Positions 26,093 through 35,780 of a stretch of 64,000 nucleotides of DNA are shown piece by piece. A program made the translations under genes and the position numbers. This stretch comes from Sphingobium boeckii (lineage in GTDB: Bacteria > Pseudomonadota > Alphaproteobacteria > Sphingomonadales > Sphingomonadaceae). The number at the start of each line of letters is the position of its first letter. The stretch's first letter is position 1. The stretch covers positions 656,062 to 720,061 of the forward strand of contig NZ_JACIJC010000002.1 of assembly GCF_014199215.1 (NCBI RefSeq). Direction: 5' to 3'. The notes under the pieces were generated by a model that was not told the DNA's origin, did no database searches, and saw only the letters and a list, made by a program, of their open reading frames with translations.

Positions 26093-26138
26093 GTGCGAAC
26101 GGAGCAGCGGGCTGGATAGCCCGATGCTCCGTTCGCAC
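26093..26138. terminator. Very long hairpin between convergent operons
   Basis: A 14-bp perfect stem (GTGCGAACGGAGCA / TGCTCCGTTCGCAC) is extended after one mismatch by CGGGCT/AGCCCG, closing a GGAT loop. In total 20 of 21 pairs form. It lies between the convergent RraA-like and E2 genes and probably terminates both. It lacks a T-run, so it may instead block rho or exonucleases. Confidence 0.55.
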
Positions 26139-26175
26139 CATCAAGGTGCCGGATCGTTTCGTGGCGGCTGAAACG

Positions 26176-27405
26176 TCATACACATAGCAGCATCGGATTT
26201 TCGACCAGTTCCCGAAATGCCTGCATGAACTGCGCCGCGGTCGCGCCGTCGATGGCGCGGTGATCGAAGCTGCCTGTCGCCGACATGATCGTTGCCAATC
26301 CGATAGCGCCTTCCACCTTCCATGGTTGCTCAACGCCCGCGGCGACGCCCAGGATCATTGCCTGAGGCGGATTGATGACCGGTATCATCTCGTCAATGCC
26401 GAACATCCCCAGGTTCGAAAGCGAAGCGGTGCCTCCGCTATAGTCCTCAGGTGCCAGCTTTCCGTCTCGCGCCTTTTGTGCCAGCGCCTTGCTGTTCCGC
26501 GCTATCGCCTTGAGCGAGAGGCTGTCGGCGGCGCGAATGACCGGCGTCACCAATCCACCCTCGATCGCGACCGCCATTGCGATGTCCGCCCGGCCGAAAT
26601 GATGCAGGGTATCGCCGCCGAACTGCACATTCGCGTCCGGCACCGCGATCAACGCCGCGGCCATGGCCTTGATCAACATGTCGTTGACACTGATCCGGTC
26701 CGTGCCATCTGTCAGGCTGCCGTTAAGCGCGCCCCGCAGCGCCAGCAGCGCATCGAGATTGCAGCGCGCCGTCAGGTAGAAGTGCGGCACGGTTTGCTTC
26801 GCTTCCGACAGTCGCCGTGCGATCGTGCGTCTCATGCTCGATAATGGCGTGGTTTGGACAGGAAGGTCGGCGGGTGGCGGCGCGATTTCGGCCCGCGGCG
26901 CGCACGTCGGACCAACCGCCCGCGCGCCAGCATCGGGCTGCGCGAGGCCAAGATCGACCCGCACGATGCGGCCGTTGGGTCCGGTTCCGGTGACGGTCGA
27001 AAGATCAATTCCCTGGATCCTGGCGATCCGCTGAACCAGGGGACCGGCCTTGATGCCGTCGAGGATCGGCTCAGGCGCGATGACCGGCACATCCGGCGCG
27101 GGCTTGGCCGACGAGGAAGTCAAAGGGACGGCAGCCTCCCGCGTCGGCTGGGCATCCATGTCGCCCGCCTGCGCAAGCAAAGCTATGACCGTGCCCACCG
27201 CAACATCCTGCGGCCCCTCACCGACAACGATTTGCAAGATTGTGCCGTTGTCGATCGACTCCAATTCCATGGTCGCCTTGTCAGTCTCTATCTCTGCCAA
27301 GAGATCACCGGTGCGGATGATGTCGCCCTCCGCAACCAGCCACTTGACCAGGGAGCCCTTTTCCATGGTTGGCGACAAAGCGGGCATCTTCAATTCGACG
27401 GTCAT
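26176..27405 (-). CDS. 2-oxoacid dehydrogenase complex E2 (dihydrolipoyl acyltransferase)
   Basis: This is a 409-residue E2. It has a single lipoyl domain (residues 1-80, lipoyl Lys 43 in [11 protein letters not shown]), a peripheral-subunit-binding domain (about 120-155, [20 protein letters not shown]) and a catalytic acyltransferase core ending in [13 protein letters not shown] with the HxxxDG motif (about 382-387). It transfers the acyl group from E1 to CoA. ATG 27405 begins 1 base after the E1 stop, so translation is coupled. No E3 (lipoamide dehydrogenase) gene is in the window, so the complex must borrow one. Confidence 0.9.
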   Translation of the reverse strand: MTVELKMPALSPTMEKGSLVKWLVAEGDIIRTGDLLAEIETDKATMELESIDNGTILQIVVGEGPQDVAVGTVIALLAQAGDMDAQPTREAAVPLTSSSAKPAPDVPVIAPEPILDGIKAGPLVQRIARIQGIDLSTVTGTGPNGRIVRVDLGLAQPDAGARAVGPTCAPRAEIAPPPADLPVQTTPLSSMRRTIARRLSEAKQTVPHFYLTARCNLDALLALRGALNGSLTDGTDRISVNDMLIKAMAAALIAVPDANVQFGGDTLHHFGRADIAMAVAIEGGLVTPVIRAADSLSLKAIARNSKALAQKARDGKLAPEDYSGGTASLSNLGMFGIDEMIPVINPPQAMILGVAAGVEQPWKVEGAIGLATIMSATGSFDHRAIDGATAAQFMQAFRELVENPMLLCV

Positions 27406-27406
27406 G

Positions 27407-29746
27407 TCAGTGGCCCAGAAAAAGTTCGGCGGCGGCGTCGATGATCGCCTCGCTATCGAGTCGATAGGCGCGGTGAAGGTCCGGCAAATCGCCGGTCTGG
27501 CCAAAGCGGTCGGTGCCGAGCGGGCTCACCCTCATGCCGGCGACGCCGCCCAGCCATGACAAGGCACCAGGCGATCCATCGAGTACAGTGACCAGCCCGG
27601 CCCCCGGCGCAAGGTGAGACAGCAGCATCTGGGCATGACACGGCATTGGCTCGGAGCCGTTCCAGCGCGCCGCGCGCTGCGCAGACCAGCCGCGGTGGAG
27701 CAGATCGGGAGAGGTGACATTGAGCAGGCCGAGGCCCGGCAGATCGTCGGCCAATTGTTCCCAGGCCAACAGCGCCTCGGGTGCAACCGCGCCGGTGAAG
27801 ACGATCGCCGCCTCGGCCCCTTGCGTCGGTTTGCGCAACCAATATCCACCCTTCAGCGCATCCGCCTCCCAGGCGTCGTCCGCCCTTTCGACCTGCGGGA
27901 TCGATCGGGTGGTCAGCCGCAAATAGGCAGAGCCGCCATTCGGTGACTGCATATGCTCGAACGCCCAGCGCATCATGGCCGCCACCTCATCGGCATAGGC
28001 CGGCTCGAAATAGGTGAGATTGGGCTGGCCCATGCCGATCAGAGGTGTGTTGATCGATTGGTGCGCTCCGCCTTCGGCCGCCAGCGTCAGGCCGGACGGC
28101 GTGCCCACCAGCAAAAAGCGCGCATCCGAATAACAGCCGTAGTTCAGGGCATCCAGCCCGCGCGCGATGAACGGATCATAGACCGTGCCCACCGGCAGCA
28201 ACCGCGTACCGAAATGCGGCGCGGCAAGGCCCAGCGACGTCAGCAAGAGGAAGAAATTGTTCTCCGCGATACCCAGCTCGATATGTTGTCCAGCCGCGTG
28301 CTGGGACCATTTTTGGGTCGACGGGATGCTCGCTGCCTGGAAGACGTCGGCCAGTTCGCTGCGCCGGAACAATCCACGCTGGTTCACGAAAGCCCCGAGA
28401 TTGGTCGTCTGGGTCACGTCCGGCGCGGTGGTGACGATCCGGTCGGCAAGTTCCTCGCCCGATTTCGCGAGATCGAGCAGGATTCGTCCGAATGCCGCCT
28501 GAGTCGATTGCTCGGCGCCTGCCGGTGCGGGCAATCGCGGAATCGCACCGGCGGGAACGTGTGGCTCCACCCTGCCCCGCGCGATCGGACTGGTCTCCAC
28601 AAAGGCCTTGAGATCAGCGGCGATGTTGTCGGTCAGGCCACCCCATGGGGTCCATTCCTCACCCTCGGCAATGCGCAGTCCGGTCCGAAACTGGTCCATC
28701 TGGGCCGGATTCATCATGCCGGAATGATTGTCCTTATGGCCAGCGAGTGGCAGGCTATGGCCCTTCACGGTATAGGCAATAAACAATGTCGGCTTGTCGT
28801 CCTGCGCCGCATCAAACGCGTCGATCAGAGTCTCGATGCAATGGCCGCCAAGGTTCGTCATCAGCCGTGCGAGGCCCTCGTCGTCGAAGCTGTCGATCAA
28901 CTCAACAGCGGCCCGATCGTCCCCGATGTCGGCCAACAGCCGCGCACGCCAGGCCGCCCCGCCCTGGTAGGTAAGCACCGCGAATTCGGCATTCGGGCAA
29001 TTGTCGATCCAGGCCTCCAGGGTCTTGCCGCCAGGGCGCTTGAAGGCCTCACGCTGACGCTTGCCATATTTCAAGGTCACGACGCGCCAGCCGCACGTCT
29101 CGAAAATGTCGTCAAAGCGGCGGAACATGCGATCGGCCGTGGTGGCGTCCAGCGACTGGCGGTTATAATCGACCACCCACCAGCAGTTCCTCAGATCGTG
29201 CTTATAGCCCTCGATCAGGCACTCATATATATTGCCCTCGTCCAGTTCGGCATCACCCATCAGCGCGATCATCCGTCCGGCGTCCTCCTCGCGCACACGG
29301 CCGTGGGCGATCAGGTAATCCTGAACCAGACTGGAAAATGCCGTGACGGCGACGCCCAGCCCCACCGAGCCGGTCGAGAAGTCGACCGGGATCGTATCCT
29401 TCGTGCGGCTGGGATAGGATTGCACCCCACCAAGGCCGCGAAAGCGCTGCATGTGATCGAGAGTCTGGTTACCCAGCAGATAGTGGATGGCGTGCAGCAA
29501 GGGACCGGCATGAGGCTTGACCGCCACCTTGTCCTGCGGTCGCAGCCCATAAAAATAGAGCGCTGCCATGATCGCGGTCATCGAAGCGCAACTCGCCTGA
29601 TGCCCGCCGACCTTGAGCCCATCGCGCTTGGGACGGATGTGGTTGGCATTATGGATCATCCAGGATGACAGCCACAGCAGCCGCGTTTCCAAATGCTCGA
29701 GCGCGCTCACCAAATCCTGCCGGGAACGAGAGTTGACCAAATCCAT
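27407..29746 (-). CDS. Homodimeric 2-oxoacid dehydrogenase E1 (AceE-like)
   Basis: This is a 779-residue thiamine-diphosphate enzyme of the single-chain AceE type: [33 protein letters not shown], the ThDP-binding motif [12 protein letters not shown]...N, and transketolase-like central and C-terminal domains ([20 protein letters not shown]). It is about 100 residues shorter than E. coli AceE. It decarboxylates a 2-oxo acid and passes the acyl group to the coupled E2. The adjacent Lrp regulator and APC permease suggest a keto acid from amino acid breakdown (for example 2-oxobutyrate or a branched acid) rather than housekeeping pyruvate. ATG 29746 is chosen by homology; its ribosome site is weak. 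Confidence 0.85.
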   Translation of the reverse strand: MDLVNSRSRQDLVSALEHLETRLLWLSSWMIHNANHIRPKRDGLKVGGHQASCASMTAIMAALYFYGLRPQDKVAVKPHAGPLLHAIHYLLGNQTLDHMQRFRGLGGVQSYPSRTKDTIPVDFSTGSVGLGVAVTAFSSLVQDYLIAHGRVREEDAGRMIALMGDAELDEGNIYECLIEGYKHDLRNCWWVVDYNRQSLDATTADRMFRRFDDIFETCGWRVVTLKYGKRQREAFKRPGGKTLEAWIDNCPNAEFAVLTYQGGAAWRARLLADIGDDRAAVELIDSFDDEGLARLMTNLGGHCIETLIDAFDAAQDDKPTLFIAYTVKGHSLPLAGHKDNHSGMMNPAQMDQFRTGLRIAEGEEWTPWGGLTDNIAADLKAFVETSPIARGRVEPHVPAGAIPRLPAPAGAEQSTQAAFGRILLDLAKSGEELADRIVTTAPDVTQTTNLGAFVNQRGLFRRSELADVFQAASIPSTQKWSQHAAGQHIELGIAENNFFLLLTSLGLAAPHFGTRLLPVGTVYDPFIARGLDALNYGCYSDARFLLVGTPSGLTLAAEGGAHQSINTPLIGMGQPNLTYFEPAYADEVAAMMRWAFEHMQSPNGGSAYLRLTTRSIPQVERADDAWEADALKGGYWLRKPTQGAEAAIVFTGAVAPEALLAWEQLADDLPGLGLLNVTSPDLLHRGWSAQRAARWNGSEPMPCHAQMLLSHLAPGAGLVTVLDGSPGALSWLGGVAGMRVSPLGTDRFGQTGDLPDLHRAYRLDSEAIIDAAAELFLGH

Positions 29747-29820
29747 GAGCCGCTTTCTTTTTGGAGATAGATGCGCATTACGACGGATAGCCTGGCATGT
29801 CCTTGCGAAGTCTATCGACT

Positions 29821-29845
29821 TGCCAAACATAATTGGCAGATTATG
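29821..29845. promoter_or_regulatory. Overlapping inverted repeats in the E1/Lrp divergent promoter
   Basis: TGCCAA-N6-TTGGCA (29821-29838) and CATAAT-N6-ATTATG (29828-29845) overlap in the short AT-rich region between the E1 gene and the divergent Lrp-type gene. The size and dyad symmetry fit an Lrp/AsnC operator controlling both directions. Confidence 0.5.
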
Positions 29846-29873
29846 CTTATATCAATCAATTATAAGGTGGATT

Positions 29874-30350
29874 ATGCCGATGAATAAGTTGGATGCAATG
29901 GACTGCAGAATCCTCGCGGAGCTTCAGGCCGACGGTCGCATGTCCAATCAGGAATTATCTGAAAGAGTCGGTCTTTCGCCCTCCCCGTGCTTACGTCGAC
30001 TGCGCCAACTCGAAGAGCGAGGCGTTATCTCGCGTTATGTCGCGCTGGTCGATCCAGATGCCGTGGGGCTGGCGGTGACGGCGTTCGTGCGTGTGCGACT
30101 AGGCAGTCAGGACGACAAGCACCTCGCGATTTTCGAGCAGGCCGTGGCCGGCTTTCCGGAAGTCATGGAATGTTATCTGATGACGGGCGACGCCGATTAT
30201 CATCTGCGCGTGGTGGTCGGATCACTTGGCGATTTCGAAGACTTCCTGCGGCACAAACTCACCAGGATCAAAGGTGTTTCGCAGGTGACGACCAGTTTCG
30301 GACTGCGCCCGATCGTCTACCGGACCGAACTGCCGGCGCGCGCCTCGTAG
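29874..30350 (+). CDS. Lrp/AsnC-family transcriptional regulator
   Basis: This is a 158-residue regulator with the N-terminal winged helix-turn-helix (LDAMDCRILAELQADGRMSNQELSERVGLSPSPCLRRLRQLEERG) and C-terminal RAM ligand-binding domain (VMECYLMTGDADYHLRVVV). It is transcribed away from the E1-E2 operon, the usual position of a local amino-acid-responsive activator. ATG 29874 (AAGG 6 bases upstream) or ATG 29880 are both possible starts. Confidence 0.92.
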   Translation: MPMNKLDAMDCRILAELQADGRMSNQELSERVGLSPSPCLRRLRQLEERGVISRYVALVDPDAVGLAVTAFVRVRLGSQDDKHLAIFEQAVAGFPEVMECYLMTGDADYHLRVVVGSLGDFEDFLRHKLTRIKGVSQVTTSFGLRPIVYRTELPARAS

Positions 30351-30372
30351 CGGGGGGCTTTGAGTCCCGATT

Positions 30373-31827
30373 TCAGCCCACAACCGGCGCGATCGACAGG
30401 CCCGCGCTCGGACGGGCAAGCGCCCATCCGGCCCCACCGAAAAAGGCGAGCGCGATCAGGGCACCGGCAACGATGCCAAGCGGCACCGATCCCCCCATCA
30501 GAAGCGGGAGGTTCTTGAACTCCAGGCACACCACCATGGCGAGGCCGATCACGCCCAGGCTCGGCGCCACGAGCGTATGCCAGGGCCGGGTGTCGACCGG
30601 ATTTTTGCGAAAAAAGACCACAACGGCGACGCATGTGAGCATCATCAGGATCACCACGCCCACGCCGGCGATCCCGCCGGACCAAGTTGCAACCTCGACG
30701 ATCGGGTCGAGACCTAACACGACCGCGGCGAGGATCCCGGCCAGGGTCCATAGAGTCGTCACATAGGATGCGATGGCGGGTGAGCCATGCGTGGGATGCA
30801 CGCGTCCCAGGCCGCGCGGCAGCACGCCGCTGTTCGCCAGGCTGAATTGATAGCGCGCCACCACATTATGCAGACTGAGGCAGGCGGCAAAGGCGCTGGT
30901 GACGATCAGGATGCTGGTGATATCCGCTGCGACCTTTCCAGCCACGATGAAGGCGGTGTCCACGAGCATCGTCCCCGGGTCCGCCGTGACGCGGTTCAGG
31001 AAGTGGCTGTCCCCCCAGGCCGTGACCATCGACCAGGAGGTGAGTGCGTAGAGAAAGCCGATGAGCCCCAGCGCCCAATAGGTTGCGCGCGGTATCGTCC
31101 GCGCCGGATCTTTCACTTCGTCGCGGAAGATGGCGGTGCTTTCCATGCCGACGAATGCCAGCATGGCGAACATGAGACCAAGCGCCGGCGAGCCGGAAAA
31201 GATGGCGGCTGGATCGATGATCCCGGTCGAATAGCCTTCGGGGCCGACATTGATGATCGCGGCACCGTCTATGACCAGAATGATCGCGGTTTCCGCGATC
31301 AGGAGGCCGCCAAGCACCTGGCCGGACAAGTCGATGCGCTTATATCCCAGAATGCCGATCAGGGAGATCGCCACAAGCGCCCAGATCCACCATTGGCCAC
31401 CGGGCGCGCCGAACTGAATCAGAAGATTGGCGACCGATGCGCCGACGAAAGCTACCACCCCGACAAGGTTGACGGCATAGGCCGTCAAAGCCAGCATACC
31501 GCTCCCGACGCCCATCGGCCGTCCCAGCGCTTCCCTGATATAGGAATAAAATGCGCCGGGATGCTTCACATGCGGCGTCATCGCCACGAAGCCGACCGTG
31601 AACAACGACAGCAGGACCATTCCCGCCAGGAACATCGCAGGAAGCCCTGCGCCATTGCCCACCAGCGCCCCAAGGGGCACATTCGCCGCCGCCACGGTGA
31701 GCGGCGCGGCGAAGGCGACGACCATGAAGGTCAGCGTCCGCACGCCGATCGCGCCGGAGAGCTTTCCCGCTTCGGGACCGTCGCCCTGAATTGCGGCCTC
31801 AATGCCCTTTTCACCGTTGTCGCTCAT
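30373..31827 (-). CDS. APC-family amino acid/polyamine permease
   Basis: This is a 484-residue inner-membrane protein with about 12 helices. It opens with GVRTLTFMVVAFAAPLTVAAANVP and has the APC core motif FVGMESTAIFRDEVKDPARTIPRATYWAL. It lies downstream of the TBDR gene on the same strand with a 33-base gap, so an outer-membrane receptor and an inner-membrane permease form a likely uptake operon. The substrate is not readable. Amino acids or amines are the family norm, and the Lrp gene next door agrees. Confidence 0.88.
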   Translation of the reverse strand: MSDNGEKGIEAAIQGDGPEAGKLSGAIGVRTLTFMVVAFAAPLTVAAANVPLGALVGNGAGLPAMFLAGMVLLSLFTVGFVAMTPHVKHPGAFYSYIREALGRPMGVGSGMLALTAYAVNLVGVVAFVGASVANLLIQFGAPGGQWWIWALVAISLIGILGYKRIDLSGQVLGGLLIAETAIILVIDGAAIINVGPEGYSTGIIDPAAIFSGSPALGLMFAMLAFVGMESTAIFRDEVKDPARTIPRATYWALGLIGFLYALTSWSMVTAWGDSHFLNRVTADPGTMLVDTAFIVAGKVAADITSILIVTSAFAACLSLHNVVARYQFSLANSGVLPRGLGRVHPTHGSPAIASYVTTLWTLAGILAAVVLGLDPIVEVATWSGGIAGVGVVILMMLTCVAVVVFFRKNPVDTRPWHTLVAPSLGVIGLAMVVCLEFKNLPLLMGGSVPLGIVAGALIALAFFGGAGWALARPSAGLSIAPVVG

Positions 31828-31860
31828 TGATCGTGCTTTCGTGAAAAGGAGCAGCCGATG

Positions 31861-34050
31861 TTACTTGATCTTGTAATTGACCTCGACGCCGAACCAGCGC
31901 GGACGCCCCATGAACCGCTCGGTCAGCCCCAGCGAGGACAGATCATAATTGATCGTTGAGTATTTCGTGCCGGTAAAATTCTTCACAAAGGCTGCGATGC
32001 TGTAGCTTCCGTCGGCAAAATCCAGACCAATCCGTGCATTCGGCACGACGTATTTACCCTGATAGGTGGTCGATGCGTTCGCAATGCTGAAATAATGCCC
32101 GGACATATATTTGGCGTCGACCTGCGCCGAAGCCGTGGCTCCGCCGAGTTTCCATTCATAGCGCAGCATCGCCGAAAACGACCATTGCGGCGCGAAGGGA
32201 AGTTTCCGCGTCCTGAAACTGCCGTTGGGCAACGGTATGTTCTTCGCTCGCGCCTGAAGGAAGGTCACCCCGCCCGAAGCCGTCAGGCCGTCCACGGGAG
32301 TCAGAAACAACTCCGCTTCGCCGCCCTTTATGGAGGCATCCGCATTGAACAGGAATTGCGTGAGCCCCTGAAAATCAAACGCCTGATAGTTCTGGTAATC
32401 GTAATAGAATAGGGCACCGTTCAAATGGCCCAGACGGTTCGGCAGTGTCCATTTCGACCCGCCTTCGTAAGCATTCAGCACCTCGCTGTCGAAGCGAAGC
32501 TGGGAAATGTCATCAATGCCGGAATAGACCTGAGGCGCGTTGAACCCGCCGCTTTTCAAGCCCCTGTTCCAACTTGCATAGAGCAGCAAGTCTGAACTCG
32601 GCTTGTAGTTAAGCTGCGCGCGCGCCGACCAATCCCCCTTATTGTTGCGTGCCTCGGGATAAAGATCGGGATTGAAAGCCAGAAGCTCCCCCAGATCATC
32701 GCCCGCATTGTTGAACAGAGTGGTCACATAATCCAGCGACTTCCTCTCTTCCGTCCAGCGAAAGCCGCCAATCGCAGTCAATTGATCATTGAACGAATAT
32801 TCGACCTGACCATAAGCGGCGAAAGACCGTGTTTTCTGCTTGAAGTCGCTCAAGAACTGGCTGTCGAACGGCGCGAGCCTGGCCAGGCTCCCATAATCGC
32901 CTACCAGCGAAAGATAGTAGAGACCGCCGTTCCAGCGGAACTGGCCCGCAGTGCCATCCAAGCGGAACTCCTGGCTGAACTGACGGACTTTGGAGCGCGT
33001 AGTGCTCGTGATGTAATCGACCGGGCCTGAGTCCGAATCCTCCGAATAGCGCTTGGTCAGATGACTGTAATCGGTGATCGAATGCAGCGTGACATCACCG
33101 AGGGACCATTCCAACTTGCCGGTGGCAGCCCGGGTATCGACACGCGTGTAGCCGAGATAGTCATAATCACCCGCATAGAGATCGTCATCGGTATCGACAT
33201 AACCGACGGGATCGCAGCCATTGCATGTGCCGAAGGGGTTTTCATCCAATCCGATGAAACGGCCCAGGCCGTCAGCGCCCAGCGTCGAGGTGACATGCTC
33301 ATATCCCCCGCCCCGCGCTTCGAGCCGCGTGCCGCGGACATTCAAAAGCACGTCGAGATCCGGCGACGGCTTGATCAGCAATTGCAATCGACCGCCGAGT
33401 TCATTGTCATTGCCGAGATCCTTGCCAAGCCGGTTTTCGATATAGCCATCGTGATGCTTGCCCGCGAGCGAGAGCCGAAAGGCCACCTGCTCGCCAATCC
33501 CGGCGCCGAACGCGCCCTCTCCGCGATATTCGCCATAAGAGCCGACACCCGCCGTCAGATAACCATCGGGTTCGAACGTCGGCTTTTTGGAGATGAAATG
33601 GACCAGCCCGCCCGTGGCGTTGCGGCCGAACAGCGTGCCCTGCGGACCGCGCAATACTTCGACCCGTTCCATGTCGAACAACAGGAAGCCGGCACCCGCC
33701 GGCTGGCCCAGATAGACGTCGTCGACATAGGTCGCGACCGGGCTCTCTTGCTGATCGCCAAAGTCGCTCTGCGAAACCCCGCGCAGGGAAAAATATATGG
33801 TCGAGCCGCCATTGGCTGGCACCACCTGCAGTCCGGATGTCTGCGCCCCCAGATCAGTGCTGGACATCACGCCAAGCTGTTTAAGCTGGTCGCCGCTCAA
33901 TGCGGTCACCGATACACCGATATCCTGCAATCGTTCGGCGCGCCGTTGCGCCGTCACCACGATTTCGCCGCTGTCTTCCTGAGCGAAGGCCGGCGAAGCG
34001 GCCCCTGCAAGAAGAAGAAAAATCGATGCCCGAATGCGATTGGATATCAT
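31861..34050 (-). CDS. TonB-dependent outer membrane receptor (second)
   Basis: This 729-residue receptor has a signal peptide (IRASIFLLLAGAASPAFAQ), a TonB-box-like GEIVVTAQRRAERLQDI, a plug (VSVTALSGDQLKQLG, VLRGPQGTLFGRNATGGLVH) and a 22-strand barrel ending in a basic C-terminus (VNYKIK) instead of the usual Phe. It is distinct in sequence from the receptor at 2120. It is transcribed with the APC permease. A regulated promoter region lies upstream (34051-34496). Confidence 0.9.
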   Translation of the reverse strand: MISNRIRASIFLLLAGAASPAFAQEDSGEIVVTAQRRAERLQDIGVSVTALSGDQLKQLGVMSSTDLGAQTSGLQVVPANGGSTIYFSLRGVSQSDFGDQQESPVATYVDDVYLGQPAGAGFLLFDMERVEVLRGPQGTLFGRNATGGLVHFISKKPTFEPDGYLTAGVGSYGEYRGEGAFGAGIGEQVAFRLSLAGKHHDGYIENRLGKDLGNDNELGGRLQLLIKPSPDLDVLLNVRGTRLEARGGGYEHVTSTLGADGLGRFIGLDENPFGTCNGCDPVGYVDTDDDLYAGDYDYLGYTRVDTRAATGKLEWSLGDVTLHSITDYSHLTKRYSEDSDSGPVDYITSTTRSKVRQFSQEFRLDGTAGQFRWNGGLYYLSLVGDYGSLARLAPFDSQFLSDFKQKTRSFAAYGQVEYSFNDQLTAIGGFRWTEERKSLDYVTTLFNNAGDDLGELLAFNPDLYPEARNNKGDWSARAQLNYKPSSDLLLYASWNRGLKSGGFNAPQVYSGIDDISQLRFDSEVLNAYEGGSKWTLPNRLGHLNGALFYYDYQNYQAFDFQGLTQFLFNADASIKGGEAELFLTPVDGLTASGGVTFLQARAKNIPLPNGSFRTRKLPFAPQWSFSAMLRYEWKLGGATASAQVDAKYMSGHYFSIANASTTYQGKYVVPNARIGLDFADGSYSIAAFVKNFTGTKYSTINYDLSSLGLTERFMGRPRWFGVEVNYKIK

Positions 34051-34496
34051 CTGTCACCCCCGTTTCAGCCGAATATGACAGATGGGTAACATTGAATATC
34101 GGATATGACAATAGTGCGAAATATGGATATTAGTTGCATCGTAAAGCAATTTATTTGCCGCTTGGATATTTCATTTTGAGCGCCCACAATCGCGCCTCCG
34201 CGGGCGTTTCGACACAAGGCATGAGGCGAGAAATCAAGGTATCTCTTGCCTTTTCATTGCTCGTATAAAGCGCGCCCTTTTGACAGATTTTGAAAACACC
34301 TGATTATGCCAATCCTATATCAGGACCGGCATTGGGCAAATCCACGCCCTTGCGGAAATGCGGAATTTCGGCGTCAATTTTCCGTTGACACAATGGATAT
34401 CCATTCGGATAACTCTCGACACGAGGCAGAAAGTTCATGTTCGGACGTGCCAAAAAGCCGTGAAAAGACTGCCGACCTCAGAACAGGACATCAGCC
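34051..34496. other. 446-bp divergent intergenic region with repeated GGATAT motifs
   Basis: No gene is visible. The hexamer GGATAT occurs at 34101, 34125, 34164 and 34395. The last copy is part of a 14-bp palindrome inside a promoter. The AT-rich segment next to 34050 must contain the receptor's promoter. Confidence 0.6.
34385..34413 (+). promoter_or_regulatory. Promoter with palindromic operator in its spacer
   Basis: TTGACA (34385-34390), 17 bases and GATAAC (34408-34413) form a good promoter reading towards 34497. Its spacer holds the perfect palindrome AATGGATATCCATT (34392-34405), the classic position for a repressor operator. Confidence 0.6.
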
Positions 34497-35750
34497 ATGC
34501 AAAAGACGGCAGAATGGACGAATTGGGCCGGGAATGTCAGCGCCCATCCAGCCCGGTTCAGCAAACCTGATAGTGAGCCGGCGGTGATCGACACCCTCTT
34601 CGAGGCCCGGAGCGAGGGGCGTGGTGTCCGCATGGTCGGTGCGGCACATTCTTTCTCCCCCGTCTGCGCCACTGATGGCGTGCTGATGTCCCTGGACGGA
34701 TTGCAGGGCGTACTGGATGCCGATCCTCAGACCGCATCGGCGACTGTCTATGCCGGCAGCAGGATCAGCGATCTGGGCGCGCCGCTCGCCGCAGCCGGAC
34801 TGGCGCTCGCCAATCAGGGCGATATCGACGTTCAGTCGCTGGCCGGCGCGATCTCGACGGGAACGCACGGGACAGGGCCGACATTGGGGAATTTGTCTTC
34901 GCGCGTCGCTGGTCTGCGCTTGGTGCTTGGGAATGGGACGGTTCTCGACTGTTCGCCGGAGCGCGAGCCCGAAATCTTCCATGCCGCGCGAATCGGCGTC
35001 GGCGCTCTTGGCGTGATCACAAGGATAGTGCTCCGTGTCATACCGTCTTATCGCCTGCACGAGCGCCATTGGATCGAGCCCACGGAAACCTGCATGGCGC
35101 GATTGGACGAACGCATCTCGAACAATCGGCACTTCGAATTCTTCTGGTTGCCGCTGCACGATCTTTGCGCGCTCAAGACACTCAATCCGACATCGGCCAT
35201 GCCCTATGGCAATGAAGCGTTCGCCAGCGCATTGGATCTAGACGAAGACACGCTCAATGCGCCCCAGGATCCCACCATCGCCTCATTCTTCGAAGCGCCG
35301 GAACGCGTGGACTGGAGTTGGCGCATCTTTCCCTCGGTCAGAACAGCGAGGATGCGTGAAATGGAATTTGCCGTGGAGGCGGTGAACGGCCCCGCTTGCT
35401 TCGACGAGATCTGTCGGATGATAAGAAGCAAATATCCCGCGCTGGGATGGCCGGTCGAATATCGCACCCTTGCCCAGGATGATATTCCCTTAAGCCAGGC
35501 CTATGGCAGGGATAGCGTAACGATTTCAGTGCATCAGGATATCGCGCTGCCATGGGAAGATCTGTTCGCCGATGCCGAAGCCGTCTTTCGAAACCATCGT
35601 GGGCGGCCGCATTGGGGGAAACTGCATTCGCATCGGGCGAACGAACTCAGCGCGCTTTATCCCGAGTGGAACAAGTTCATGGACATTCGCGAGCGGCTCG
35701 ATCCGGATCGCATGTTCATGAACGAGCATTTGAGGCAGATTTTCGGTTAG
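34497..35750 (+). CDS. FAD-linked aldonolactone oxidase family protein (L-gulonolactone/D-arabinonolactone oxidase-like)
   Basis: This is a 417-residue VAO-fold flavoprotein. The FAD-binding part has RMVGAAHSFSPVCATDGV, where the His is the probable covalent FAD attachment, and ALANQGDIDVQSLAGAISTGTHGTG. The C-terminal ALO domain ends in RPHWGKLHSH and LDPDRMFMNEHLRQIFG. The family oxidises sugar lactones or alditols, producing H2O2 or passing electrons to a dehydrogenase acceptor. It is transcribed alone from the promoter at 34385 and converges on the purine operon. Its link to that pathway is not evident. Confidence 0.87.
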   Translation: MQKTAEWTNWAGNVSAHPARFSKPDSEPAVIDTLFEARSEGRGVRMVGAAHSFSPVCATDGVLMSLDGLQGVLDADPQTASATVYAGSRISDLGAPLAAAGLALANQGDIDVQSLAGAISTGTHGTGPTLGNLSSRVAGLRLVLGNGTVLDCSPEREPEIFHAARIGVGALGVITRIVLRVIPSYRLHERHWIEPTETCMARLDERISNNRHFEFFWLPLHDLCALKTLNPTSAMPYGNEAFASALDLDEDTLNAPQDPTIASFFEAPERVDWSWRIFPSVRTARMREMEFAVEAVNGPACFDEICRMIRSKYPALGWPVEYRTLAQDDIPLSQAYGRDSVTISVHQDIALPWEDLFADAEAVFRNHRGRPHWGKLHSHRANELSALYPEWNKFMDIRERLDPDRMFMNEHLRQIFG

Positions 35751-35780
35751 CCATTTCCTACTTCCCTTAACATCGGCCAC

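Noticed and set aside
27953..29668. A 571-codon open frame on the plus strand antisense to the E1 gene
   Set aside because: It lies wholly inside a gene with clear AceE homology. Its translation is Arg/His/Gln-rich without domains, as expected of a shadow frame in high-GC DNA.
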